Positions 1 through 9,300 of a stretch of DNA of 20,164 bases are shown here, piece by piece. Position 1 is the stretch's first letter; every line of letters starts with the position of its first letter. The stretch comes from a virus: positions 1 through 20,164 of IMG/VR virus record IMGVR_UViG_3300023180_000526. One strand, 5' to 3'. The position numbers and the translations under genes were made by a program. Under the pieces are notes generated by a model. That model made no database searches. It had not been told where the DNA came from and was given only the letters and a program-made list of their open reading frames with translations.

Positions 1-2715
1 ACCCTGATTTCCTTGAACTCCTTGGAAATTACTTAAAGGACCTTGAAGTCCTTGATTTCCTTGAAGACCTTGATTTCCTTGAAGACCTTGATTTCCTTGA
101 AGACCTTGATTTCCTTGAAGACCTTGGTTGCCCTGAGTTCCTTGGAAATTACTTAAAGGACCTTGGAGACCTTGATTTCCTTGAAGACCTTGGAAACCTT
201 GGTTTCCCTGAGTTCCTTGAAAATTACTTAAAGTACCCTGAAGACCTTGGTTTCCAAATCCTTGAATTCCCTGAGTTCCTTGGAAATTACTTAAGGTTCC
301 TTGGTTTCCTTGAAGTCCTTGGAGACCCTGGCCAGCAAACTCTCCAGACAAACCTTGAGAATTTTGTACACCTTGGGTACCTTGGAAATTACTTAATGTC
401 CCCTGAAGACCTTGAATTCCTTGAGTACCTTGAGCATTCTGTACACCTTGAGATCCTTGTGTACCTTGGAAATTACTCAAATCACCTTGAAGTCCTTGGA
501 GACCTTGAAGTCCTTGGAGACCTTGGCGTCCCTGAAGACCAAATCCTTGGGTTCCCTGAAGTCCTTGAGAACTCTGAATACCTTGAAGTCCCTGAATACC
601 TTGATTTCCTTGAGATCCAATACCTTGGAGTCCTTGAATACCTTGGGTACCTTGAGCATTCTGATTACCTTGAAGACCTTGAAGACCCTGAGTTCCCTGA
701 CGACCCTGAGAACCAAGACCTTGCATACCCTGAAGACCTTGGTTTCCTTGAAGACCCTGATTTCCTTGAACTCCTTGGAAATTACTTAAATCACCTTGGA
801 GACCTTGACTACCTTGAAGACCTTGGTTGCCCTGAGCTCCTTGGAAATTACTTAAATCACCTTGGAGACCTTGGTTCCCTTGAAGTCCTTGATTCCCTTG
901 AAGTCCTTGGCGTCCCTGAAGACCAAATCCTTGGGTTCCCTGAAGTCCTTGGATACCCTGATTTCCTTGATTTCCTTGTAGACCTTGGCGTCCTTGTGCA
1001 CCAAATCCTTGGGTTCCCTGAAGACCTTGAATACCTTGGTTTCCCTGAGCATTTTGGTTTCCTTGAACACCTTGGTTTCCCTGCGATCCAATACCTTGGA
1101 GACCTTGAAGACCTTGAGCATTTTGATTACCCTGAAGACCTTGGTTTCCTTGTGCACCTTGGTTGCCCTGAAGTCCTTGATTACCTTGAACTCCTTGGAA
1201 ATTACTTAAATCACCTTGAAGACCTTGATTTCCTTGAAGACCTTGATTTCCTTGAACTCCTTGGAAATTACTTAAATCACCTTGAAGACCTTGGTTTCCT
1301 TGAAGTCCTTGAAGACCTTGGTTTCCCTGATTTCCTTGGAGACCTTGAGTTCCCTGAGTTCCTTGAAAATTACTTAAAGAACCCTGAAGACCTTGGAAAT
1401 TGCTTAAAGTTCCTTGAGTAGCCTGGGTGCCTTGGAAATTTGATAATGTGCCTTGATTACCCTGGGCGCCTTGTCTTCCTTGAGTGTTTTGAGTGCCTTG
1501 AGTTCCTTGGAAGTTAGATATGACACCTTGAGTTCCTTGGAAATTGGATAAAACACCCTGAGAACCTTGGAAATTGCTGAGAACACCTTGAGAACCTTGA
1601 CGACCTTGTGTACCTTGGAAATTACTTAACGTTCCTTGAAGACCTTGGTTTCCTTGAAGTCCTTGGAGACCTTGATTGCCTTGAGTTCCTTGGAAATTAC
1701 TGAGATGACCTTGGAGACCTTGATTACCCTGAAGTCCTTGGAGACCTTGGAGACCTTGATTACCTTGAGTTCCTTGGAAATTGCTGAGAACACCTTGAGT
1801 TCCCTGAAAATTACTTAATGGTCCCTGTAATCCTTGGAGACCTTGAGTGCCTTGAGTGCCTTGAGCACCCTGATTACCTTGAGTTCCTTGGAAATTAGAT
1901 AAAACACCCTGAGAACCTTGGAAGTTTGATATTGTTCCTTGATTTCCTTGGAGACCTTGAGTACCTTGAAAATTACTTAAAGGACCTTGAAGACCTTGAT
2001 TTCCTTGAGCATTCTGAACACCTTGAGAACCTTGAGTTCCTTGTGCTCCCTGAGTTCCTTGGAAATTACTTAACGTTCCTTGAAGACCTTGGAAATTACT
2101 AAGTGTACCCTGAATACCCTGAGCACCTTGTGCTCCTTGTACTTGACCTCTCCATTCAACTTTTTGTCCTGTTGATACTAAAACAGATCCAGCATATCCA
2201 ACATTCCCCTTAGAATCTAAAAGTTGATTATTAATTCTAATTGCTTTAGATATTTCAAAATTGGTAGTAGGTTGTGTTGTACCTATTCCAATAAATCCAC
2301 TATCTTTATTGTAAATTATTGCTGAGGTTGGTTGTATTTCATTATCATCATTAAATAAGAACTCTCCAATATTCTCATCGCTTGGTGCAAAAACTGTAAT
2401 AGTGGCAATTCCACTATCAACAGTTGCTGTTACTGCTGCTCCGACTAAATCGATAATAGTTACATTATTCTCATCACCAATAGGAATACCTTCATCCCTA
2501 AATCTTAAACCAGTTTCTTGCCAATATCTATCTTCATTTGATGCACCATCAAATGTAATGAGCGAATATACTGTACCAATACCTGTAGGAGTAGTCTTTT
2601 CTCCTGGATAACCAAGGTTTGGTTCCGCTTGTTCTAATCCAAGAAATCTATATCTATCAGATGATATACCTGATAGAGGTCTTACTTTTTTTCTCCCGCT
2701 ACTATATTCTGCCAT
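1..2715 (-). CDS. Collagen-like phage fibre protein (partial, C-terminus outside window)
   Basis: The frame opens at the ATG at 2715 and stays open to base 1 (905 codons), so the stop lies beyond the left edge. Residues 1 to about 190 form a non-collagenous head. It contains a stretch like GFIGIGTTQPTTNFEISKAI followed by a DSKGNVGYAGSVLVSTG-type segment, a pattern seen in phage fibre proteins and also in the neighbouring 2168-aa protein. From residue 194 onward the protein is Gly-X-Gln triplets (GTQ, GLQ, GAQ, GNQ, GSQ, GVQ) broken about 25 times by a conserved LSNFQG insert. By family analogy it is a trimeric virion fibre or baseplate/capsid decoration. It starts 9 nt after the previous stop, with a weak AGAG before the ATG, so it probably shares that transcript. 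The host ligand and exact virion position cannot be told from sequence. Confidence 0.9.
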   Translation of the reverse strand, partial: MAEYSSGRKKVRPLSGISSDRYRFLGLEQAEPNLGYPGEKTTPTGIGTVYSLITFDGASNEDRYWQETGLRFRDEGIPIGDENNVTIIDLVGAAVTATVDSGIATITVFAPSDENIGEFLFNDDNEIQPTSAIIYNKDSGFIGIGTTQPTTNFEISKAIRINNQLLDSKGNVGYAGSVLVSTGQKVEWRGQVQGAQGAQGIQGTLSNFQGLQGTLSNFQGTQGAQGTQGSQGVQNAQGNQGLQGPLSNFQGTQGLQGNQGTISNFQGSQGVLSNFQGTQGNQGAQGTQGTQGLQGLQGPLSNFQGTQGVLSNFQGTQGNQGLQGLQGLQGNQGLQGHLSNFQGTQGNQGLQGLQGNQGLQGTLSNFQGTQGRQGSQGVLSNFQGSQGVLSNFQGTQGVISNFQGTQGTQNTQGRQGAQGNQGTLSNFQGTQATQGTLSNFQGLQGSLSNFQGTQGTQGLQGNQGNQGLQGLQGNQGLQGDLSNFQGVQGNQGLQGNQGLQGDLSNFQGVQGNQGLQGNQGAQGNQGLQGNQNAQGLQGLQGIGSQGNQGVQGNQNAQGNQGIQGLQGTQGFGAQGRQGLQGNQGNQGIQGLQGTQGFGLQGRQGLQGNQGLQGNQGLQGDLSNFQGAQGNQGLQGSQGLQGDLSNFQGVQGNQGLQGNQGLQGMQGLGSQGRQGTQGLQGLQGNQNAQGTQGIQGLQGIGSQGNQGIQGLQGIQSSQGLQGTQGFGLQGRQGLQGLQGLQGLQGDLSNFQGTQGSQGVQNAQGTQGIQGLQGTLSNFQGTQGVQNSQGLSGEFAGQGLQGLQGNQGTLSNFQGTQGIQGFGNQGLQGTLSNFQGTQGNQGFQGLQGNQGLQGPLSNFQGTQGNQGLQGNQGLQGNQGLQGNQGLQGNQGLQGPLSNFQGVQGNQG
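521..567. repeat. 47-bp direct repeat, copy A (partner 905-951)
   Basis: This segment, beginning CCTTGGCGTCCCTGAAGACC, is repeated exactly at 905-951, 384 nt (128 codons) away. A degenerate third copy lies near 983-1030. All lie inside the collagen-like coding region and keep its frame, as expected from in-frame duplication or slippage. Confidence 0.85.
905..951. repeat. 47-bp direct repeat, copy B (partner 521-567)
   Basis: Exact second copy of the segment at 521-567. The 384-nt offset is a multiple of 9 plus 6, so the reading frame is kept while the triplet register of the collagen region differs by net insertions and deletions between the copies. Confidence 0.85.
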
Positions 2716-2724
2716 CTCTATATG

Positions 2725-3375
2725 TTATACGTTGCTGTTCTCAAGAATACTTGCAGTAAATTCTAATTGTAGCGGAGCGACCGTTCCTCCACCCTTGAAT
2801 GTGTGTGCAATTCCAACTGCAGTTCCCACATTGGTATCAAATTGATATTCTGATATTATATTATCTATAGTGAATCCTGCCTGGGGATCTGGGAAAAAAG
2901 TTGTTGTTAAACCAGCATTAGAACCGCATGTGAATTCGAGACCACTCATTGTAATTTCTTGTCCAACAACAAAGCTGTGAGGGTCATTAGTGGTTACTGT
3001 CAAAATGCCAGTTGGTTCATCATATTCACACGTAAAGATGCCAACATATCCAGATGTAATTCCACTAATTACAATTGAGTCTGATATGAGTGCCGTTCTT
3101 TCAAGCACTAAACGACCATCGATTACGATTAACTGATCCTCTGGAGGAATTTCTGCATTTTTAATGATTCTAGTATCTCTTGTATTTCCAGTTCTATTTG
3201 TTTTTCTTCGATGAATAACTGTTACCTTAGGATATGTTTCTCCAATACCTACATTCGCAACAGCAGCTCTCAAAACAATCGCAGACACTCCAACAGGTGC
3301 CTCATAGATAACCTGTTCTCCTGGTGCTACTGGGACTGCAAATGTTAGAAACTTATTAAGGGGTGCTACTGCCAT
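2725..3375 (-). CDS. Cyanophage virion structural protein, 216 aa
   Basis: ATG at 3375, TAA at 2725. The start is one base after the TAA of the 2168-aa gene, so translation is probably coupled; no Shine-Dalgarno site is visible. Two parts can be seen. Residues 1 to about 105 resemble a beta-rich cap (VPVAPGEQVIYEAPVGVSAI, then basic VTVIHRRKTN), a pattern of small phage baseplate/tail decoration proteins. Residues 108 to about 192 carry a module with YDEPTGILTVTTNDPHSFVV, GLEFTCGSNAG and TTFFPDPQAGF, which I recognise as recurring in cyanophage structural proteins. Only two cysteines are present (116 and 150), both in this module. No enzyme motif, signal peptide or membrane segment is seen. 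Its place between two fibre-like genes suggests a fibre or baseplate accessory protein; this is inference. Confidence 0.85.
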   Translation of the reverse strand: MAVAPLNKFLTFAVPVAPGEQVIYEAPVGVSAIVLRAAVANVGIGETYPKVTVIHRRKTNRTGNTRDTRIIKNAEIPPEDQLIVIDGRLVLERTALISDSIVISGITSGYVGIFTCEYDEPTGILTVTTNDPHSFVVGQEITMSGLEFTCGSNAGLTTTFFPDPQAGFTIDNIISEYQFDTNVGTAVGIAHTFKGGGTVAPLQLEFTASILENSNV

Positions 3376-3376
3376 A

Positions 3377-6300
3377 TTAACTTAACGCCAGAATTAATGG
3401 TGTGACCTGTGCCTGAATTGACCTATTAAAATCTCTTCCGCTAATTGATGCTGTTGTTTGACTAATTTGGATTCCTCCACCAATGTTGAAGTTTCCAGCT
3501 TGATCACTACTTGTATAAGGTATTTGTGCTCCGTTTATCGCAATAACTTCATTTTCTTTAATTGGAACACCACCTTGCTGTGGTGTAGCTTTATTTATGT
3601 CTGTACCAGAACCGATGTATTCAAAAGACTGTCCACTTGCGATAATTCTACTAATACGATAATGGTAAACAGATACTCCAGCACCAATTGGATATGGGAC
3701 AAATTCATTAAGGACAACTGTAGAAATACCTATTGATCCTGCAGTTGTTTTACTTACTGGAAGTGATGGACTATTTGTGGTAATTCCAGTAGTTACAATT
3801 CCAACAAGATTGTCAATTGAGAGTTTAACATCTGCACAATTTCCTGGGTCAATATTATTTCCACTTAATGGGTCAACATTAATTGTATAGTCGAATATCT
3901 GTTCATAACTATTCAAATCAGTATATTCTTGTTTTGTTACTGCTACATTATTGATGATATCCTTAGCGATATCAGCAGCAGATTCATATGCAAAGATTGA
4001 TTGTTCCTCTTCATCAAGTAGAAATTCTGTTGTGTAATAAAAATTGGCGACATCATATGTTCTATCATTGCCACCAAACTGTAAGTTATATGTAATTGCT
4101 CTTCCAAATGCAAGTTCCAAATCTTCAATACATCTTTGATTTCCAGTGGGAATCTCGAATGGAATACCTAAAGTAACATTCCAATGGTATAATGTTCTAT
4201 CAACTGCTTCTGCGGCGAGGAACTTTAAGTTATTTTGTATTGATTGAACTGCATCAGCATATCTATGATTTGGTGGAGTTGGTTCCGTAGACTCAAGAAT
4301 AGTATAGTAAATTGGTGCCATCTTAGCTTCTGCTTTTGCATCGCCTTCAATATCAATAACAATATTTTGTGTTGAAAGATAATTTCTTCCACTACTTACA
4401 ATATCAATTGCAGTGATTGAACCTGTCAAATCATCAATTGTTGGACTAACTTCAGCAATAATTCCTTCTGGACCCTTTGGAAGAATTGTACCATCTTCAT
4501 CTCTAACAACAATGTTTGGTGGACCAGCAGCACTATATCCACTGCCACCATCAATAACTTTAACACTTTCAAGTAGTTGAAGTGGTGCTGTGATTGGTTC
4601 ACCATCAACTTCAACACCAAACCAAATTGCCTGACCATCATACGGTCTTCTTACATTATTTTCTTGGTCTGCTACATTATAAAGTGAGAATGTATCCGCT
4701 TCTTGAAGTGCTGCAGCACCCAAATAAGATTCAAATTCTAATCTACTTAATCCATCTCCATATAATCCATAATTACCAAAGGAAGAGTTAGAGTTTGTCA
4801 GGTCGCACTGACCACCACTAGAAACATAAACACCAATATCACATGCAATTGTGAACAGAGAAACTAACTGAGCATATCCACTATTAGTAATTGAGATACC
4901 AATACCAGCTTCATTATATTGTGTATAGGCATCAAGAACCATTGATTTGAGGTTTGCACCAATGGTTGATCCAGTGGCATGATCACCTTCAATCTTCATA
5001 CCAATACTTTCTGTCACAAAGTTTGTACAGTTCCTGACATATGGAGATTTCCATCTTCCTGTTGGACCCTCATCTGCTGGCCCTGGTTCTGTATATCCAG
5101 TAATTGCACCATATGCTCTTCCATCAGCAATATATTCTGGAGTTGGTGGGAAAGCGATAATAGCAGCACCAGTATGCCTTTCTCCAGGTTTGCTCTGGAA
5201 ATTCATATTTTCAACCAAACATCCTCTTCTTACATGGAATAAGTCTTTATCAGTATTCAAAGGTACAACAGTAACAAGTCTCAAATCTTGACCACTAACA
5301 CCCACGTCTCTTTGAAGACCGATTGGATTCTGTTCATAATAAGTACCACTTCTAACAAAGATAGTATCACCAGGTTCTGCAATCGCCGCCGCAGCAGCAA
5401 TAGTTAGTTTTGCATCACCTTCAGTTCTTCCACCATTTGAATCATTACCATATTTTGTTACATAAATTACATTCTTAGAATCTGCACCAGGTGGAACCCA
5501 AACAATTCTTCCATCTGGTTCTGCAATTGATGGAGCTTCACTAGGACCAGATTCTATGATTGATGTTATAATTCCTGCATAGGTATCAATTGCTGATACA
5601 ACATTTGCACATCCAAATGGATCAGTATTTACGCCAACTGCTGCATCATCCTGTATTGTTAAATCTTTTATTTGTTTAAAAGTAACAATACCAACAGTTC
5701 TCTGTGGTGCTATTCCACTTATAAATCCCGTAACAATACCAATATACTGTGTGATTGCACAAACTTGATCGCTACAATCAACCTCAATATTTGGAATAGT
5801 TGTAATATCTCCAGTTGCAATCGGTGTTGTAATAATTCCAACCAAATTATCCACAAATGCTTGCTGTGAAGCGCAAGAGTCTGGTGAAGTGTTAAATCCA
5901 GTAAGTGGGTCTGCAATGATTGTTAAATCTTTTGCAAGTAATCCATTTGTGAGAGCAAGTTTCATTAAATCTCTTGCTACATGGAAACTCTCTATCGTCT
6001 CCTGCTCTTCACCAAATACTGCATCAACAATTGGGGTTCCATTGTTAAAGTATGAATTTGCAACGCCAACAACATTACATGTTGACCTGTCTCTTAGGTC
6101 TTCTGCGACGGCATCAATAACAAAACCAATATCACGGAAGCACTTACTACCACCAGCAGTGAATGTTCCAAAGTTATCTAATAGATCATCTAAACTATCT
6201 CCATTTCCTGCACCAATTACAGTTGTAACAATACCAACTAAGTTATCGATATTATCCTGAACATCATTACATGAGACTGAATTGGTATTATTACTTAAAT

Positions 6301-9300
6301 TGCCTTTGGTTCCATATGGTGGTGGATTACTGCCAGGATTTGGGTCTCCAGTAATCGTAAGATCTTGATAATCTGCATCGGGTAAGATATTGTTTATGGC
6401 AAGTTTCATGAAGTTTCTTGCCTCTTCAAAAGCGTAGATGGTTTCCTCTTCTTCTCCTGTTACGGCACCACCTAGATACTGAGCAGCAAATCCTTGAGCG
6501 TAGATATTTCCACCAGTGAATACGTCCGTTGCAACATAATCAACAAGATATCCTATATCTCTTCTACACTTATTGCCAAAAGTATTTCCACCATTTCCAT
6601 CATAGTTTGGATACAGTGCAATTAAATTGTCATATGATTTATCAATAATTACCTGTCTGTTAAGCGTAATTAAACGATATGCATCATAATATCTAGATCT
6701 TCCATTTGTTTCATCATCACCAGGGAAGAAGAAGTCTGGGAATGACTTTGCAATTCCCGCAAGTGCTCTATCTTGAATTTCTCTTTTGTTTGCAACGATA
6801 AGATTATATGAATCATAGTCTCTATATTCTGGAGCGTCTTGGTAATCTCCTGCTACACCAGAAAAATCTCCAAGAATAGTATTATCAACGAACTGAGTAT
6901 ATGTGTTGAGAGTACCAGATATTTTTGTTACTGTTGCATTGCGAATGACTTTATTTGCAACATCTCTTGCTCTTTCGAAAGCATAGATTGATTCTTCAAC
7001 TTCTCCAGACAGAATTGCCGAATTGTTTAGATAAAGTTTTCCTGCATCAAATACTTTATCATTTCCTCCTGCCTTCAAATTATAAATGACTGCTTGTAAT
7101 GTTTTTTTAATGTCATCAATACATTTCGCATTACCTTGAGGAATAACTAAAGATGGGTATTCATCAATAGTTCTATCGACTGCTTCCGCAGCAATAAAAT
7201 CTAAATTATTTTCAATAAGTCTTGCCGCATCACCATTTAATGGATTTGTAGGTCTTGGTTGATATAATTTTGGTGGATTTGCGTTGTTAATTACATATTG
7301 TGCAAGTGTTGATGCTGCTCCAATTGCTGCAATCGTAGCATCCTTGATACTATATCCATTTAAATCTGTTCCAGTAATATGAAGTAGAGTATTTCCACTA
7401 TAATATGATAATGCAGCACCTACTGTTTTCTTATTTCCACCTTTTGTAAGATCTATTGTAATAGATTTTAGAATATCTTTGATGTCATCTTTACATGATG
7501 TATAATCATTGTCCTGCATTGTGAATGTAGGACCACCTTTATAATCTGGACTAATAATATATCCTACCGCTTCTTCTGCAATAAAGTCCAAATTCAAACG
7601 AATTTGATTGGCAGCATCGAAGAATCTGTCGGTGATTACTTCTCCTTCGTCATTAACTGCAACAGAACCTAATACTGATCTTGGAACTTTATATTGTGTA
7701 TTTGCATATCCTACATTATCATTACTGTCAATTAAAGATTCCTCAATCTTTACGTCATCTAAATCTGCAAGACCATTTAAATATAAATTTTTCCATTGCT
7801 TCCCCTCTGTACCAAGATTATAATCATCATCAGTATTTGGTACTAAATCTGATACAAATTCACCAGCAACACTAATATCGTCGGTAACTGAATCACCAAT
7901 ACCAATTGTACCACCTCTGAATATCGCATTACCTATAAATTCTGATGATCCTACTACTTCTAAATTGTTGCCAACATATAAGTCATTTCCAACATAAAAA
8001 TCATTTGTAATTGTACCAATTCCAGCCTCAATAGAAGTTGCAGTAGCGATTCCTAGAGTGGAAAAATCAGACTCTAATACTGTAGTATCAAGAATTGAAA
8101 CTGTAGCAATACCAGTTATATTAATATCACCTTCAAACTCATTTCTATTGCCTTTGAAGAAAGAATCTCCAGTTACTTCTAAGGTTTTACTGAATGTTGC
8201 AATCCCTGATACTGTCAGATTACCATCAATATCTACTTTAGTATTGAAAAATACTCCAGGACTAGTAGACTCTACTGTAAATATCCCATCTGATGTGACA
8301 TTACCCAGTGTTGTAGATCCATCAACATTGAGATTAGTATCAATATCAAGATTGCCACCAATATTTACGTCGTTGAGGAATGTATTAGTTGCTCCAAAGA
8401 AGATTGTATTATCACCGAATGAAGATGTACCTCCTACTAAAAAATCTGCATTTGTTGTAAGGTCATCACTAACTGTTAATTTTTGCTGGAAGAAAACATC
8501 ATCAGCGACGTTAAGTATTCCACCAATATATACGTCTTTTACAATACCAACACCACCATCAATTTGAACAGATCCAGTAGCAATTGATGTAGAATTGGTT
8601 GTATCATCTACACGAACAATATCTAGAAAAGTTGCTTGCTGACCAACAGTAAGTGTTTCACCTATTACAACATCTTCACCAACTAGTAAATTCTTATCAA
8701 TGCCAACACCACCATCAACCACCAGAGCTCCATTGTCCTCTGTTGTTGACTGTGTAGTATTTCTTATATAAACTATTCCATCAACATCCAAATAATTTTG
8801 TGCCTTTATACCTCCACCAATATAAACACTTCTACCAATACCTACTCCACCATTAAATACTGCAGAACCAGTATCTGTAGAAGTGGACTGAGTAAAATTA
8901 GTGACATAAAGACCATTATCTACTGTTATTGAATTACCAACGCCAAGATTGTTGTTAATGGTAGTGGGACCATTAACCAGTAAAGAACTAGTAATTCTAG
9001 TACTACCAGATACATCCAGTTGATATGAAGATATATTATTTGAACCAATGGCAACTTTTCCAGTCGTTGATAATCCACCACTACCATCATTCACCCAGAA
9101 AGATATTACATTAACATCAATAATTTGTGGGTTACCTGGATTAGGTGTCGCCTCAACAACGTCTCCCCCACTCTGTGTTCCAACAAAGTTAAATATACTG
9201 AAAGATTGTCCTACACCAACGAAAACTCCTTCGTTTTGAATAGGAACACCTAGTCCTTCACCAGGAGCAACTGATAACCAGCGAATGCCACTAGCATCTT

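Larger units (their letters stand above)
1..2136 (-). repeat. Collagen-like Gly-X-Gln coding repeat (9-nt period) with recurrent LSNFQG interruptions
   Basis: On the minus strand the unit is GGN-NNN-CAA/CAG; on the plus strand it appears as repeated CCTTGnnnn. Glutamine fills almost every Y position and proline is rare, unlike animal collagen. A second element, (P/T/V/D)LSNFQG, recurs about 25 times; it appears on the plus strand as TTGGAAATTACTTAA and variants. It is dense in 1360-2100, but two tracts of roughly 300 nt (about 480-765 and 865-1185) lack it. Other breaks are QGFGLQG, QGIGSQG and QGLGSQG (one residue short), GNQNAQG (Gly replaced by Asn), and a unique GLSGEFAGQG island near 320-350. 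The 9-nt periodicity keeps several other frames open, which produces long false ORFs. Confidence 0.93.

Noticed and set aside
396-1421. Plus-strand open frame of 341 codons rich in LEDLEDLG-type repeats, with further open frames in this region on both strands
   Set aside because: These are antisense or shifted readings of the 9-nt collagen repeat; the minus-strand frame with a normal head domain explains the sequence.
1-2136. CRISPR-like or satellite appearance of repeated CCTTG units
   Set aside because: The period is 9 nt, repeats vary at every third codon, and there are no spacer-sized unique segments; it is coding repeat.
5889-6260. Plus-strand 123-codon open frame
   Set aside because: Antisense shadow of the helical module region of the 2168-aa gene.
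8058-8567. Plus-strand 169-codon open frame
   Set aside because: It lies fully inside the 2168-aa gene, antisense to its beta-repeat region, with no start context or recognisable protein.
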